From Facklamia miroungae (lineage in GTDB: Bacteria; Bacillota; Bacilli; Lactobacillales; Aerococcaceae): a stretch of 64,000 nucleotides of DNA. The position numbers and the translations under genes are program-made. This document shows, one piece after another, positions 26,673-34,836 of this stretch. How positions within the stretch are numbered: position 1 is the stretch's first letter; each line of letters opens with the position of its first letter. The stretch covers positions 1-64,000 of the forward strand of contig NZ_JAAXPS010000001.1 in the NCBI RefSeq assembly GCF_012396555.1, in the 5' to 3' direction. The notes below the pieces were generated by a model, which made no database searches, was not told where the DNA came from, and saw only the letters and a program-made list of their open reading frames with translations.

Positions 26673-26712
26673 TAGTCTGTAAAGGGAAAAACCTTTACAG
26701 ACTATTTTTTTT
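26673..26712 (+). terminator. Terminator between ffh and rpsP
   Basis: TAGTCTGTAAAGG (26673-26685) pairs perfectly with CCTTTACAGACTA (26692-26704), followed by eight T. Confidence 0.95.
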
Positions 26713-26757
26713 CTGTTATTATTCATAACTGTGATATAAGTTTTGGAGGTGAAATAC

Positions 26758-27030
26758 ATGGCAGTTAAAATTCGTTTAAAGCGTTCTGGAGCTAAAAAGC
26801 GTCCTTTCTACCGTATTGTGGTAGCTGATGCGCGTTCTCCACGTGATGGTCGTATTATCGAAAAGATCGGTATCTACAATCCTGTCTCAGAACCAAGAGA
26901 ATTAGTAATTGACGAAGAAAAAGCATTAGAGTGGTTAGCAAACGGTGCTCAACCATCTGATACAGTTCGCAACTTACTATCAAGTCAAGGAATCATGCAA
27001 AAATTTCATGAATCTAAAAGTAGCAAGTAG
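26758..27030 (+). CDS. rpsP: 30S ribosomal protein S16
   Basis: 90 residues: [40 protein letters not shown], the S16 signature. The ATG at 26758 lies six bases behind GGAGGTG; an earlier in-frame ATG at 26743 was not used because it precedes that site. First gene of the rpsP-khpA unit. Confidence 0.97.
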   Translation: MAVKIRLKRSGAKKRPFYRIVVADARSPRDGRIIEKIGIYNPVSEPRELVIDEEKALEWLANGAQPSDTVRNLLSSQGIMQKFHESKSSK

Positions 27031-27068
27031 CCTGATCAATAGCGTCAAAAGATAAGGATGTGCTCTCA

Positions 27069-27341
27069 ATGACAGAACAAATCGAAAGTTTAATTCGGAC
27101 CATTGTGGAACCTTTAATAGATCATCCAGAGGAGTTTGAAATTGAACTTCATGATACTGAGGAGTTTATGGAGTATCATTTAATCTTACATCCTGATGAT
27201 GTGGGACGAATTATTGGTAGAAAAGGCCGCGTTATTCGAGCAATTCGAACCATTGTTTATAGTGTTCGTTTGCGTGATCAAAAACGCTCACGCATTGTAA
27301 TTGCTGATGACCTAAATGAAAACGAAAACGAAGAAGAATAA
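27069..27341 (+). CDS. khpA: KH-domain RNA-binding protein KhpA
   Basis: 90 residues with a single KH domain: [20 protein letters not shown] (GxxG loop GRKG near residue 58) and [15 protein letters not shown]. KhpA forms a dimer with KhpB/Jag and affects cell-size control in streptococci. The start ATG at 27069 is behind AAGGATGTG. Directly follows rpsP, as is usual. Confidence 0.95.
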   Translation: MTEQIESLIRTIVEPLIDHPEEFEIELHDTEEFMEYHLILHPDDVGRIIGRKGRVIRAIRTIVYSVRLRDQKRSRIVIADDLNENENEEE

Positions 27342-27372
27342 GTAACTAGGTTTTATCGTTATTTTTCTATTT

Positions 27373-27415
27373 AAAGGCACTAAACTAAGTTCAACTTAAG
27401 TTAGTGCCTTTTTGT
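27373..27415 (+). terminator. Terminator behind khpA
   Basis: AAAGGCACTAAACTAAGT (27373-27390) pairs with ACTTAAGTTAGTGCCTTT (27394-27411), two mismatches, loop TCA, then TTT. Confidence 0.9.
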
Positions 27416-27509
27416 ATGCTAGTTAAGAAAATTTAAACTTTAACCATTGGACAGGGAGTTTATAATTTAATACTATTTACTTACGAGTGAATAAACAGGA
27501 GGATCAACT

Positions 27510-28034
27510 ATGCAATATTATCAAGTCGCCAGAATTGTCAATACTTTTGGAATTAAAGGACAAGTAAAAGTTTTGATGGATACCGATTTTATCGAAGAAA
27601 GATTTGCTGAGGGTAATCGCTTATTTATACTAAAAGATGGAAAGAGTATTCAAGAAGTGACAGTTCAGTCGATTCAAGACCATAAAGGATCCTACTTGGT
27701 GAAATTCAAAGAGTATAATAATATTAATGAAGTAGAATTTTTTAAGGGGCTAACCTTGGCAATTTCTGCTCAAGACCAACAAGAACTAGAAGAGGATGCT
27801 TATTACCATCATCAAATCATTGGCTTATCAGTTTATACAATGCAGAATCAAAAATTAGGAACGATAAAAGAAATCATTTCATTAGGATCCAATGATGTTT
27901 GGGTGGTTAAAGCTGATAAAGCGAATCAAAAGGATATTTTACTTCCTTTCATTAACGATGTTGTCAAAGAAGTAAATTTAAATGAAGGAATTGTTCGTGT
28001 AGAACTAATGGAGGGACTTGTCGATGAAAGTTAA
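27510..28034 (+). CDS. rimM: Ribosome maturation factor RimM
   Basis: 174 residues. N-terminal RimM domain (YYQVARIVNTFGIKGQVKV, then KGLTLAI near residue 85) and C-terminal PRC-barrel (YHHQIIGLSVYT, LGSNDVWVVK, LLPFINDVV). Assists 30S head maturation by binding S19. AGGAGG lies nine bases before the ATG. It overlaps trmD by 11 bases. Confidence 0.97.
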   Translation: MQYYQVARIVNTFGIKGQVKVLMDTDFIEERFAEGNRLFILKDGKSIQEVTVQSIQDHKGSYLVKFKEYNNINEVEFFKGLTLAISAQDQQELEEDAYYHHQIIGLSVYTMQNQKLGTIKEIISLGSNDVWVVKADKANQKDILLPFINDVVKEVNLNEGIVRVELMEGLVDES

Positions 28035-28752
28035 GGTATTAACACTTTTTCCGCAGATGTTTTCACCTATGAATGAATCGTTAATGAAGACGGCACAAGA
28101 AAAAGGCATACTTGAGTTTTCAACCTATGATTTTCGTGATTTTGCTATTAATAAACACGGTCATGTAGATGATTATCCCTATGGGGGAGGCGCGGGAATG
28201 TTACTAAGGCCAGAGCCAATAGTAGAATGCCTTGAAAGTCTTAGCTTAAATGACAAGACACCAATTATTTTAGTAGACCCCATCGGTAAGCCGTTTACGC
28301 AATCAATGGCTCAAGAATGGGCGACCAAAGAAGAATTAGTCTTTATTTGTGGTCATTATGAAGGGTTTGATGAACGAATTCGTTCTTATGTTACTGAAGA
28401 AGTCTCATTGGGAGACTATGTCTTAACTAATGGAGAGTTACCAACCATGGTGATGATAGATGCCACCGTGCGGTTAATTCCCGAAGTTGTAGGAAATGCT
28501 GAATCGATCGTCAGTGAATCTTTCCAAGATCATTTGTTAGAGTACCCTCAGTATACGCGACCGCAAAATTTTCGTGGTCAGGAAGTTCCGGATGTCCTAT
28601 TAAGTGGTCATCATGAGCGAATTGACCAATGGCGCAAAAAAGAAAGTTTTAAGCGTACAGCAAAAAGAAGACCGGATATCTTAACAAATCGTTCCTTAAG
28701 CATCGAAGAAGAACAATGGTTAGAAGAATTCAATAATTCAACTCAAATTTAA
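28024..28752 (+). CDS. trmD: tRNA (guanine-N1)-methyltransferase TrmD
   Basis: 242 residues, SPOUT-class enzyme that methylates G37 of tRNAs with S-adenosylmethionine. Trefoil-knot motifs: YPYGGGAGMLLRPEP, ICGHYEGFDERI, SLGDYVLTNGELP. C-terminal domain with YPQYTRPQNFRGQEVPDVL and SGHHERIDQWR. The ATG at 28024 follows GGAGGGACTTGTCG inside rimM; the TTG at 28018 is too close to the site. Confidence 0.98.
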   Translation: MKVKVLTLFPQMFSPMNESLMKTAQEKGILEFSTYDFRDFAINKHGHVDDYPYGGGAGMLLRPEPIVECLESLSLNDKTPIILVDPIGKPFTQSMAQEWATKEELVFICGHYEGFDERIRSYVTEEVSLGDYVLTNGELPTMVMIDATVRLIPEVVGNAESIVSESFQDHLLEYPQYTRPQNFRGQEVPDVLLSGHHERIDQWRKKESFKRTAKRRPDILTNRSLSIEEEQWLEEFNNSTQI

Positions 28753-28762
28753 AAATTGAGTC

Positions 28763-28790
28763 TTTACAAGTTTTATATTTCTTGTATAAT
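28763..28790 (+). promoter_or_regulatory. Promoter of rplS
   Basis: -35 TTTACA (28763-28768), 16 bases, -10 TATAAT (28785-28790). It gives rplS its own promoter and an approximately 80-base leader. Confidence 0.8.
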
Positions 28791-28799
28791 TATTAAAGT

Positions 28800-28877
28800 G
28801 GTCAAATGACCCGAATTAACGATATTCCGCTAAATAAAAAGACTATTTAAGAATATTTGTTGGAAGGAGAAATGCAA
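28800..28877 (+). ncRNA. Candidate L19 leader (ribosomal protein autoregulation)
   Basis: Two stems precede the rplS start: GGTCA/TGACC (28800-28804 with 28807-28811), and GATATTC/GAATATT (28821-28827 with 28851-28857) that encloses TAAATA/TATTTA (28831-28836 with 28844-28849). The second stem ends just before the AAGGAG site. An L19 leader RNA family is known in Firmicutes; I infer membership from position and the two-stem form, and have not run a covariance model. Confidence 0.55.
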
Positions 28878-29225
28878 ATGAGTAATTTAATTGATAAAAT
28901 TACCCAAACTCAATTACGTGATGATGTCCCTGATTTCCGTCCTGGAGATAGTGTACGTGTTCATGCCTTGATCGTTGAAGGTGAACGTGAACGTGTACAG
29001 ATTTTTGAAGGCTTAGTGATTAAGCGTCGTGGCGCTGGAATTAGCGAAACATATACGGTTCGTAAAATTTCTAATGGTGTTGGTGTAGAACGTACTTTCC
29101 CTGTACATTCACCACGTGTAGCCAAATTAGAAGTAACACGTAAAGGTAGAGTTCGTCGTGCTAAATTATACTATATCCGTTCATTATCTGGAAAAGCAGC
29201 ACGTATCAGAGAACGCGGACGTTAG
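28878..29225 (+). CDS. rplS: 50S ribosomal protein L19
   Basis: 115 residues: [59 protein letters not shown], all L19 signatures. The ATG at 28878 is seven bases behind AAGGAG; 28872 is too close and the TTGs at 28857/28860 precede the site. Last chromosomal gene before the prophage. Confidence 0.98.
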   Translation: MSNLIDKITQTQLRDDVPDFRPGDSVRVHALIVEGERERVQIFEGLVIKRRGAGISETYTVRKISNGVGVERTFPVHSPRVAKLEVTRKGRVRRAKLYYIRSLSGKAARIRERGR

Positions 29226-29235
29226 AAAACACTCG

Positions 29236-29267
29236 GGAAGCCTATTGTATAGGCTTTCTTTTTTTAT
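29236..29267 (+). terminator. Terminator of rplS
   Basis: GAAGCCTA (29237-29244) pairs with TAGGCTTTC (29250-29258), followed by a seven-T run. The prophage begins within 60 bases of it. Confidence 0.92.
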
Positions 29268-29310
29268 CTAAAAATTAGTTTTGATTTAAGAAATTCAGAT
29301 AAACTACCAT

Positions 29311-29332
29311 AAGGGGCAAAAAAGGGGCAGAA
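29311..29332. repeat. Left 22-bp prophage end repeat (attL or integrase arm site)
   Basis: A 22-bp sequence made of two AAGGGGCA units separated by AAAA occurs exactly here and at 63922-63943, in the same orientation. It directly abuts the integrase stop codon. Because the right copy is part of a longer tandem run of AAGGGGCA units, the repeat may be an arm-type integrase site and not the crossover core. Confidence 0.65.
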
Positions 29333-30454
29333 TTAAAAATTAAATGACAATTCATCAATTGCAGACTTCAACTCACTTTTCATCGAATCACTAAAATGAT
29401 AGTAAATATCTTCAATCATTCTTGTATTTTTATGTCCAACATGTTCTGCAATTAAATGGAAAGGAATTTTATTCTCAATCATACGTACTATGAATGTATG
29501 CCTAAAATAGTGTGTAGTGACTTCTTTCTCTAGTCCTGGTGTTTTCTTAATAATCCGATTTAAACTGCCTGGATCTAAAATTTTGCCGTTTTTAGTAATG
29601 AATAAGAGAGAGTTGGTTGGTTCTATCTGTTTGTATTTAATCATTTTTAATTTGGTGCAACGGATTTGTTCATGAAGTAAATTAATTGCTTCTTGATTGA
29701 TATTAATGATTCTGGAACTATCGTGCTTTGGAGGTCCAAATTCTTTTAACGCATGGTTAAAGTTTCTATTAATGTTAATAGTTTTATTTTTAAAATCGAT
29801 TTGTTCTTTAAAGTCTATTGACAATAATTCATTGATACGTGTACCAGTCAATAGCTGCAATTTGATAATTCTAGCCATTTCACTTCTGTTTGTTGTTTCT
29901 AGGTAGTTAATAATTGTATCTATTTCTTCTTTCTCTAGATATTTATCAGGGTTGGTTTTTGAAACATTTAATTTTTCAATTTGAAGTTCTTCATGTAAGT
30001 TTTTTTGAAAATAGCCTAGTTTCTTCCCGAATTGAAGAATTAATGACAAGGTATTTTTATAGCCAGCTACTGTAACGTATGCTAAGGTTTTTTCAGTTAG
30101 GGATAAAAGGTAGTTATTTAAAACGGATGTTGTAATTTTGTCAGTTTTTATATCGCCTAACACTTCTTTAAATTTATCTGTGTGGACCTTATGAACTATC
30201 TTCGTTTGTCCTACTGATTTCTGCTCGTCAATAAGTAGCCATTTATCAATTAACTCTGAAAAGGGAATAGAGCGCACGTCCAATTCGTTGAGGCTTTTCT
30301 TTATTTTATCTTGGAGTTTAATAAGCATTTGTTCTCTAATGGCTTTAGTGTTCTTCAAGTTGGTTATAGATACTTTTTTTATTTTTCCCGTTAGGGGATC
30401 CTCGTATCTCTCACAAAATTTGTACTTACCATTGGGTAAATCTTCAACCCACAT
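29333..30454 (-). CDS. int: Tyrosine-recombinase integrase
   Basis: 373 residues. N-terminal AP2-like and SAM-like DNA-binding domains (about 1-170), then the catalytic domain: Arg in LLTGTRINELLSI (about 204), HxxR in THYFRHTFIVRM, His in IAEHVGHKNTRM, and nucleophile Tyr351 in DIYYHF. AAAGGAG lies seven bases before the ATG. It faces outward towards rplS and ends at the att-like repeat, as in most temperate siphoviruses of Lactobacillales. Confidence 0.96.
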   Translation of the reverse strand: MWVEDLPNGKYKFCERYEDPLTGKIKKVSITNLKNTKAIREQMLIKLQDKIKKSLNELDVRSIPFSELIDKWLLIDEQKSVGQTKIVHKVHTDKFKEVLGDIKTDKITTSVLNNYLLSLTEKTLAYVTVAGYKNTLSLILQFGKKLGYFQKNLHEELQIEKLNVSKTNPDKYLEKEEIDTIINYLETTNRSEMARIIKLQLLTGTRINELLSIDFKEQIDFKNKTININRNFNHALKEFGPPKHDSSRIININQEAINLLHEQIRCTKLKMIKYKQIEPTNSLLFITKNGKILDPGSLNRIIKKTPGLEKEVTTHYFRHTFIVRMIENKIPFHLIAEHVGHKNTRMIEDIYYHFSDSMKSELKSAIDELSFNF

Positions 30455-30594
30455 AGTTATTTCTCCTTTCTTTTGCTATAATAGGGTATGAAAAAGAGAG
30501 CCTTTTAACAGGCTGCTTTTTTGTATTAATCAAATATTAAGTGATTAGCTACATTAGCTTATACTTCTTTATTTAAAAAATTTTGTTTCTATTG

Positions 30595-30619
30595 TATAAT
30601 AAAAGCGAACAAACGTTTT
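30595..30619 (+). promoter_or_regulatory. -10 box with LexA/DinR-type site
   Basis: TATAAT at 30595-30600 (weak -35 TTTAAA at 30572) is followed by CGAACAAACGTTTT (30606-30619), which fits the Gram-positive SOS box CGAACRNRYGTTYG at all but the final position. It would overlap the transcription start of the membrane protein gene at 30638. Confidence 0.6.
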
Positions 30620-30637
30620 GTATAGGAGGGTTATAAT

Positions 30638-31429
30638 ATGAGAAAAATAATGAAAAATATATTTTTATTATTGTTAGTATTAATTCTAATTTATTATTTC
30701 ATTGGTGAATCTCTTTTATTTTTTAATAATTTTTCTCAATTTACTTTACCCGATATTCTTATAAATTTTACTGAACTTGCTAGTCTTGTGTTTTTAATTT
30801 TCAACTTCGTTTATAAAAATATAAATACAATTTTTGAAAAAGTTGAACGTCTCAAAATGTATTTATTAAATCCTACTGTCGATTGGGATATACAAACTAT
30901 ATATCACATAGATGAATTAGATGAAAATTTTATTAATAAAGTATTTGAAAAACTTTCAAACGAATACGATACTTTTAAAATGCCGGATAGTTATCTAGAA
31001 AATTTATCAAAATATTATATTGATATTGAAAATAATCGTTATACTTTGTCAATTGAAAATATGCCTATAAGTGATTTACTTGAAATAAGATTCATGCAGA
31101 ATTATCGTATTTCCTATCGAGAATCGTATAAGAATTTGCATTATGAATATTCTAAAATTGAACAAGACATACGTATGGTTTTTAGTAATACAAAATCAAT
31201 AAAATTTTTGTTAACTATTAAATTTGATGAGTTAAACCCTTTTTACAAAATCACTCTAAAAACTTATAATAAGTTAACAAAATTCACTTTTAATATGAAG
31301 TATACTATTGAAGGTTGCGATGTGAGAGTGAAAAATAATGAAATGACAATTAGTTCTGACTGTTTAAAAAAAGTTGAGGATATATCAAAAAAATATATTG
31401 CTCTTTCTAATAATAGTTTATTTAATTAA
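30638..31429 (+). CDS. Prophage membrane protein, unknown (possible SOS-controlled cargo)
   Basis: 263 residues. Two N-terminal membrane helices (about 7-25 and 45-62), then a soluble domain of about 190 residues (MYLLNPTVDWDIQTIYHID; MPISDLLEIRFMQNYRISY; IRMVFSNTKSIKFLLTIKF). I recognise no family. AGGAGGG lies seven bases before the ATG. It is on its own in plus orientation between the integrase and the lysogeny genes, converging with the next gene with a 12-base overlap. The LexA-like box at its promoter is unusual for cargo. A host-interaction or exclusion role is possible but unproven. Confidence 0.75.
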   Translation: MRKIMKNIFLLLLVLILIYYFIGESLLFFNNFSQFTLPDILINFTELASLVFLIFNFVYKNINTIFEKVERLKMYLLNPTVDWDIQTIYHIDELDENFINKVFEKLSNEYDTFKMPDSYLENLSKYYIDIENNRYTLSIENMPISDLLEIRFMQNYRISYRESYKNLHYEYSKIEQDIRMVFSNTKSIKFLLTIKFDELNPFYKITLKTYNKLTKFTFNMKYTIEGCDVRVKNNEMTISSDCLKKVEDISKKYIALSNNSLFN

Positions 31430-32098
31430 GCTATTATAAATTCGTATGAGTAATTTTAATTGATTTTCAGGAGCCAATTGATCATCATATAAAACTATAT
31501 TCCCTTTTTTTGAAATACCACAGTAAATTTCAGATTTATCAAACTTGTAAATGAAAGTTACATAAGTTGCTTTATTACGATCTATCGCTTCGATAACATC
31601 AGTTTCATCGTCAACTTTTATGCCGTGGTAGCTTTCAGTGTTTACACCAGTTTTTTCTACATTAATCCAAGCTGATTTTAATTCTCCAACTTTTGATAAA
31701 ATTTCTTTTATATTTATGTTCAAAATATCAAAATCGAAGTGTTGATAATGTTCCTTCAATTCTTTTAAAAATTCCTTTGCAACATCTTTTTGAGAACGAA
31801 TGATAATAATATTTTCATTCTTTAAATAGTAAAGGTTGAATTGCTTTGGTTCATAATAGTAATTGAAGAATCGGTCAAATACCTTTCCCTTCTTGTTTAA
31901 TTTATAATCAAAATCAATTATATAGTTTCTAATCAATTTGTTCTCTTTAAAAAACTCAGTTTCAAATACCATACTTGTTTTACCGTCTCCCTCAGTAACT
32001 TGAACTTCTTGTTTATCAGTAAATGCAAGTTGTTCAGCAGGAGAGATTTTAAAGTCATCTTTAAAGTTACTCACTTTTGCTATTAAATAAGAATTCAA
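31418..32098 (-). CDS. Unknown soluble prophage protein
   Basis: About 226 residues, acidic-basic mixed, no membrane segment. Parts: NYIIDFDYKLNKKGKVFDR, YYEPKQFNLYYLKNENIII, ATYVTFIYKFDKSEIYCG, GNIVLYDDQLAPENQLKLL. The GTG at 32107 lies inside AGTAGGTGA; the TTG at 32098 is five to seven bases behind that site, so I prefer it. Position in the lysogeny cluster suggests expression from the prophage, as for defence or exclusion cargo. Not recognised. Confidence 0.7.
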   Translation of the reverse strand: MNSYLIAKVSNFKDDFKISPAEQLAFTDKQEVQVTEGDGKTSMVFETEFFKENKLIRNYIIDFDYKLNKKGKVFDRFFNYYYEPKQFNLYYLKNENIIIIRSQKDVAKEFLKELKEHYQHFDFDILNINIKEILSKVGELKSAWINVEKTGVNTESYHGIKVDDETDVIEAIDRNKATYVTFIYKFDKSEIYCGISKKGNIVLYDDQLAPENQLKLLIRIYNSLIK

Positions 32099-32313
32099 TG
32101 TATTCACCTACTTATTTTGATATAATTAATGTAGGCATATATAAATGTCTTTTTCATCCTGCTTCTCAATAAGTAAGTTTTGGAGTGGGACTTTATCAAA
32201 CAGTCATAATTTACTCTTGGCGGGGTGGGTTGTGGCTGTTTGTTTGAGTATATATTTTAGTTTTCATTAAAAATATTTGGTGAAGAAAGATAGTTTAATT
32301 ATTTTAAGATTAT

Positions 32314-33723
32314 TTAAGCTTGTTTACGAAGTGATTCTCTATATTCAAGAGCTTCTGGTTCTTCATAAAAAGTTACTGTCTTGTCAAATTTTTCATGAAT
32401 TAAGGATTTAATTTCACTTAAATTAACATTGAAAAATTCTTTTCTAGAATTCACTTTGTTAACTTCTCTATTTCTAAAGTGATTATGCAAAAGGGTTTCT
32501 AGTGCAGGGGCATCTTCGCTAAATATTAAAGCATGAACATCAAATTTAAATGGAACAGAAGCGCTTCCTAATTCATTAATTCTATCCATTGGCTCTAGAC
32601 GTCTAGTCATACCAATTTTAAAAATATTTTCTCCAAAAGAACCTATGTTTGAAATGATATAAACAAAACCTGCTCTTGTATTTGTCTGTCTTTGACGAAC
32701 ATTCTCTTTATCAGTCTCAAGTTTTTTGAGTTTATTTTCTAAATCTTTTATCTTTTCAGCATAAATTTCTCTTTCGACATCACTATTAGATTTATTTAAA
32801 TAAGACATCATTTTGTTAATTTCATTATTGAATTGCTGTTCTTCTTTTTCTAGCTTTCTTCTCTCATCTTCAAGTTCTTTCTCAACACGTTGTTGCTCTC
32901 TAATCTCCTCCTTTTGAGCTCGTAATAATTCTCGTTCAGTTTCTTTCTTGATTTGATATTGATATACAATAGAAAGATGCGATAACTTTAATTTCAAATA
33001 ATCTTTATCGAGTTTAACTCCGTCAACTTCAAATAATTTATTAAGATTTTCATAAGATTTCATTATTTTATCTCTATATCTATCAATATTTTTAGAAGAA
33101 ACATTGCTAATATAATAATCTGTTTCAGTATTAAAGCTTCTAATCAATTGCTTCAATTGTTTATTGGTTTCTGTATTATTATATTTTTTACTAAAAACTA
33201 AAGCTTTAACAGCATCTTTTTCTTTCAATTTGTGCATGGCTAACTGATTTTTTATTTCGTCTGATGTTACATTATCATCAAACTCAACAAAAGTTTGTTT
33301 TTCAAGATATTTATCTGTGTTTTCATTGATAAAATATTGAATTTCTTTCTTCTTCTTATTTAAAAATTTAATTTCTGATTTAATAATATTTTTTGATTCT
33401 TCTAATTCTAGTCTGTGTTCATCATTTAATTTTTTTAATTCCTTTTTAAAGTCCGATATTTTGACACTTTGTTCTTCTTTTAAGGAATTTAGATTATTAT
33501 TAAAGTTTTCGATTAATGATTTATGTTTTTCATCAAGCTGTTCAACGCTTTGATATTTGCTAATGTATTCTTCGAATTTATTGCGATTCAAAGTGGAATA
33601 CTTTTTCTTTTTAAGAATTACCAAAATAATAGCGATTATTAAGGAAACTCCATACGCTGGCCACAAAGCAGAACAGACTATTATAAACCAGTCTTTAAAA
33701 TAAAAAGGGACTTTTTCTTTCAT
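32314..33723 (-). CDS. Membrane-anchored DUF4041 / GIY-YIG-type nuclease (SNIPE-like)
   Basis: 469 residues. N-terminal membrane helix (about 12-36, ending in KKKK), long coiled coil (about 45-150), DUF4041 region (about 160-295, from DNVTSDEIKNQLAMHKLKEK to YQYQIKKETERELLRAQ), a second coiled coil with EKELEDERRKLEKEEQQ, then a T5orf172/GIY-YIG-like domain (about 345-445) with GFVYIISNIG, FKIGMTRRLEPMDRINELG and ALETLLHNHFRNREVN. This domain order matches my recollection of SNIPE, a membrane nuclease that cuts incoming phage DNA during injection. Its lysogeny-cluster position fits superinfection defence. AGGAGG precedes the ATG. Confidence 0.88.
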   Translation of the reverse strand: MKEKVPFYFKDWFIIVCSALWPAYGVSLIIAIILVILKKKKYSTLNRNKFEEYISKYQSVEQLDEKHKSLIENFNNNLNSLKEEQSVKISDFKKELKKLNDEHRLELEESKNIIKSEIKFLNKKKKEIQYFINENTDKYLEKQTFVEFDDNVTSDEIKNQLAMHKLKEKDAVKALVFSKKYNNTETNKQLKQLIRSFNTETDYYISNVSSKNIDRYRDKIMKSYENLNKLFEVDGVKLDKDYLKLKLSHLSIVYQYQIKKETERELLRAQKEEIREQQRVEKELEDERRKLEKEEQQFNNEINKMMSYLNKSNSDVEREIYAEKIKDLENKLKKLETDKENVRQRQTNTRAGFVYIISNIGSFGENIFKIGMTRRLEPMDRINELGSASVPFKFDVHALIFSEDAPALETLLHNHFRNREVNKVNSRKEFFNVNLSEIKSLIHEKFDKTVTFYEEPEALEYRESLRKQA

Positions 33724-33818
33724 TTTTTTCCTCCTAAAATATGATATATTATTATTGTAATATTAAACCCTTAGGGTAGCCACTTACTAAGTCACCAGCT
33801 TATGAGTGGTTTTTTATA

Positions 33819-34226
33819 TTAAATAACACCTTTTCTTTTGTAATTATCGATTGCTTCTTCAATAAACTGCTCGTCGACACCAAATTCTTCCGCTAATTCA
33901 TAACGCATAACAGCGTCTTTCTTCGCAATAAACTCCAATAACTTTTCTTTAGGCACTAACTTCCTATGCCCCCATTCACGCCCCTTTCGTTCTAATTTAC
34001 GATTAAACAATATGGATTGATCAGTAATGTCAATTCCTTTAGGTAATGTTTTATAATGACCAATTTCCTCTGATAGAACACATATAGCTTTATCAAAAGG
34101 TAAAATGTTGTTTAAGTAGACGGTATGATCACAGATTAATCCTGGTAATTTATCTGGAATATTTTTATCGAATACAAAAGTTAATTCATTATCAAACTCT
34201 GCCAACAATTTTTCAAAGGCATTCAT
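33819..34226 (-). CDS. ImmA/IrrE-type peptidase-like protein
   Basis: 135 residues. Contains VLSEEIGHYKT (about residues 49-59), the phage ImmA form of the metalloprotease motif in which the first His of HExxH is replaced by Glu (EEIGH); then RKLERKGREWGHRKLVP and a C-terminal winged-helix-like segment EFGVDEQFIEEAIDNYKRK. ImmA proteins cleave a partner CI/ImmR-type repressor on induction. It lies 12 bases behind the repressor gene, as expected for such a pair. The Glu substitution is frequent in this phage family. Confidence 0.88.
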   Translation of the reverse strand: MNAFEKLLAEFDNELTFVFDKNIPDKLPGLICDHTVYLNNILPFDKAICVLSEEIGHYKTLPKGIDITDQSILFNRKLERKGREWGHRKLVPKEKLLEFIAKKDAVMRYELAEEFGVDEQFIEEAIDNYKRKGVI

Positions 34227-34238
34227 ATAATCACCAAC

Positions 34239-34556
34239 TTATTTTCTGTGTTTTGATTTTATAAACTCAATGTAATCTTTAATATCTTCCATTTCCTCTT
34301 CAGTAAAATCTCCATCAATATGTGCTGCTAGTAAAAAGTTGTCATCATCTTGGATATTAGGATTGTCAGTTCTTCCTAATAAATAGTCTATAGAAACATT
34401 AAAGTAATCAGCAACTTTTTGAACGTTTTCTGTTTTTGGTGAAACGTCATCCCATCTTCTAAGTTGACCATTTGATATTCCGATTTTCCGTTCTAATTCA
34501 GCAAAAGTAATTAGCTTAGAGTCACATAACGTTTTAATTCTGTCAACTAAACCCAT
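34239..34556 (-). CDS. CI-like XRE repressor
   Basis: 105 residues. HTH at about residues 5-62: LITFAELERKIGISNGQLRRW, VQKVADYFNVSIDYLLGR; then an acidic linker and a short helix DFTEEEMEDIKDYIEFIKS. No LexA-type peptidase domain, so inactivation presumably needs ImmA. Transcribed divergently from the lytic side; repeated GCTAAG/CTTAGC motifs in the intervening 300 bases are candidate operators. Confidence 0.9.
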   Translation of the reverse strand: MGLVDRIKTLCDSKLITFAELERKIGISNGQLRRWDDVSPKTENVQKVADYFNVSIDYLLGRTDNPNIQDDDNFLLAAHIDGDFTEEEMEDIKDYIEFIKSKHRK

Positions 34557-34615
34557 TAATATCAGCCTTTCTAAGGAACGCTAAGAATTCCGATAACTTT
34601 TATGCTAATTTTAAG

Positions 34616-34644
34616 TTGACAAATAGCATCTAAATTATTATACT
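34616..34644 (+). promoter_or_regulatory. Rightward lytic promoter (pR-like)
   Basis: -35 TTGACA (34616-34621), 17 bases, -10 TATACT (34639-34644), near consensus. ATGCTAA (34602-34608) and TTAGCAT (34644-34650) flank it as an inverted pair, with further related copies at about 34580 and 34730; these are candidate repressor operators. Confidence 0.8.
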
Positions 34645-34650
34645 TAGCAT

Positions 34651-34836
34651 GTAAGTTAATTCGTTAGTTAAACAGTAATTAAATTACGCCCAAAAAATAA
34701 CTAATGATCGTTCCCCAACGAAATAATAAGCTAAGTTGTAGGCTTTTTAAGTCTTGTTTAACTACGTCTATACAATAGCACAAAAGTTATTAACGGTCAA
34801 CATTAATAACAAATAAACTAACGAATTACCTTACAT
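34651..34836 (+). other. Leader with long-range 19-bp inverted repeat
   Basis: GTAAGTTAATTCGTTAGTT (34651-34669) begins at the expected transcription start of the lytic promoter. It is complementary, with one mismatch, to AACTAACGAATTACCTTAC at 34818-34836, just before the ribosome-binding site of the next gene. A transcript would form a closed domain of about 185 bases. An inner AAGCT/AGGCTT hairpin with a T-run (34731-34757) might attenuate transcription. Confidence 0.6.

Noticed and set aside
30638-32107. Type II toxin-antitoxin pair for 30638/31418
   Set aside because: The two genes converge and are larger than typical toxins and antitoxins; no operon or DNA-binding antitoxin is present.
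32215-32245. G-quadruplex in the G-rich patch GGCGGGGTGGGTTGTGG
   Set aside because: Only two-layer G-runs and unequal loops; the AAACAG/CTGTTT flanks more likely form a simple hairpin.
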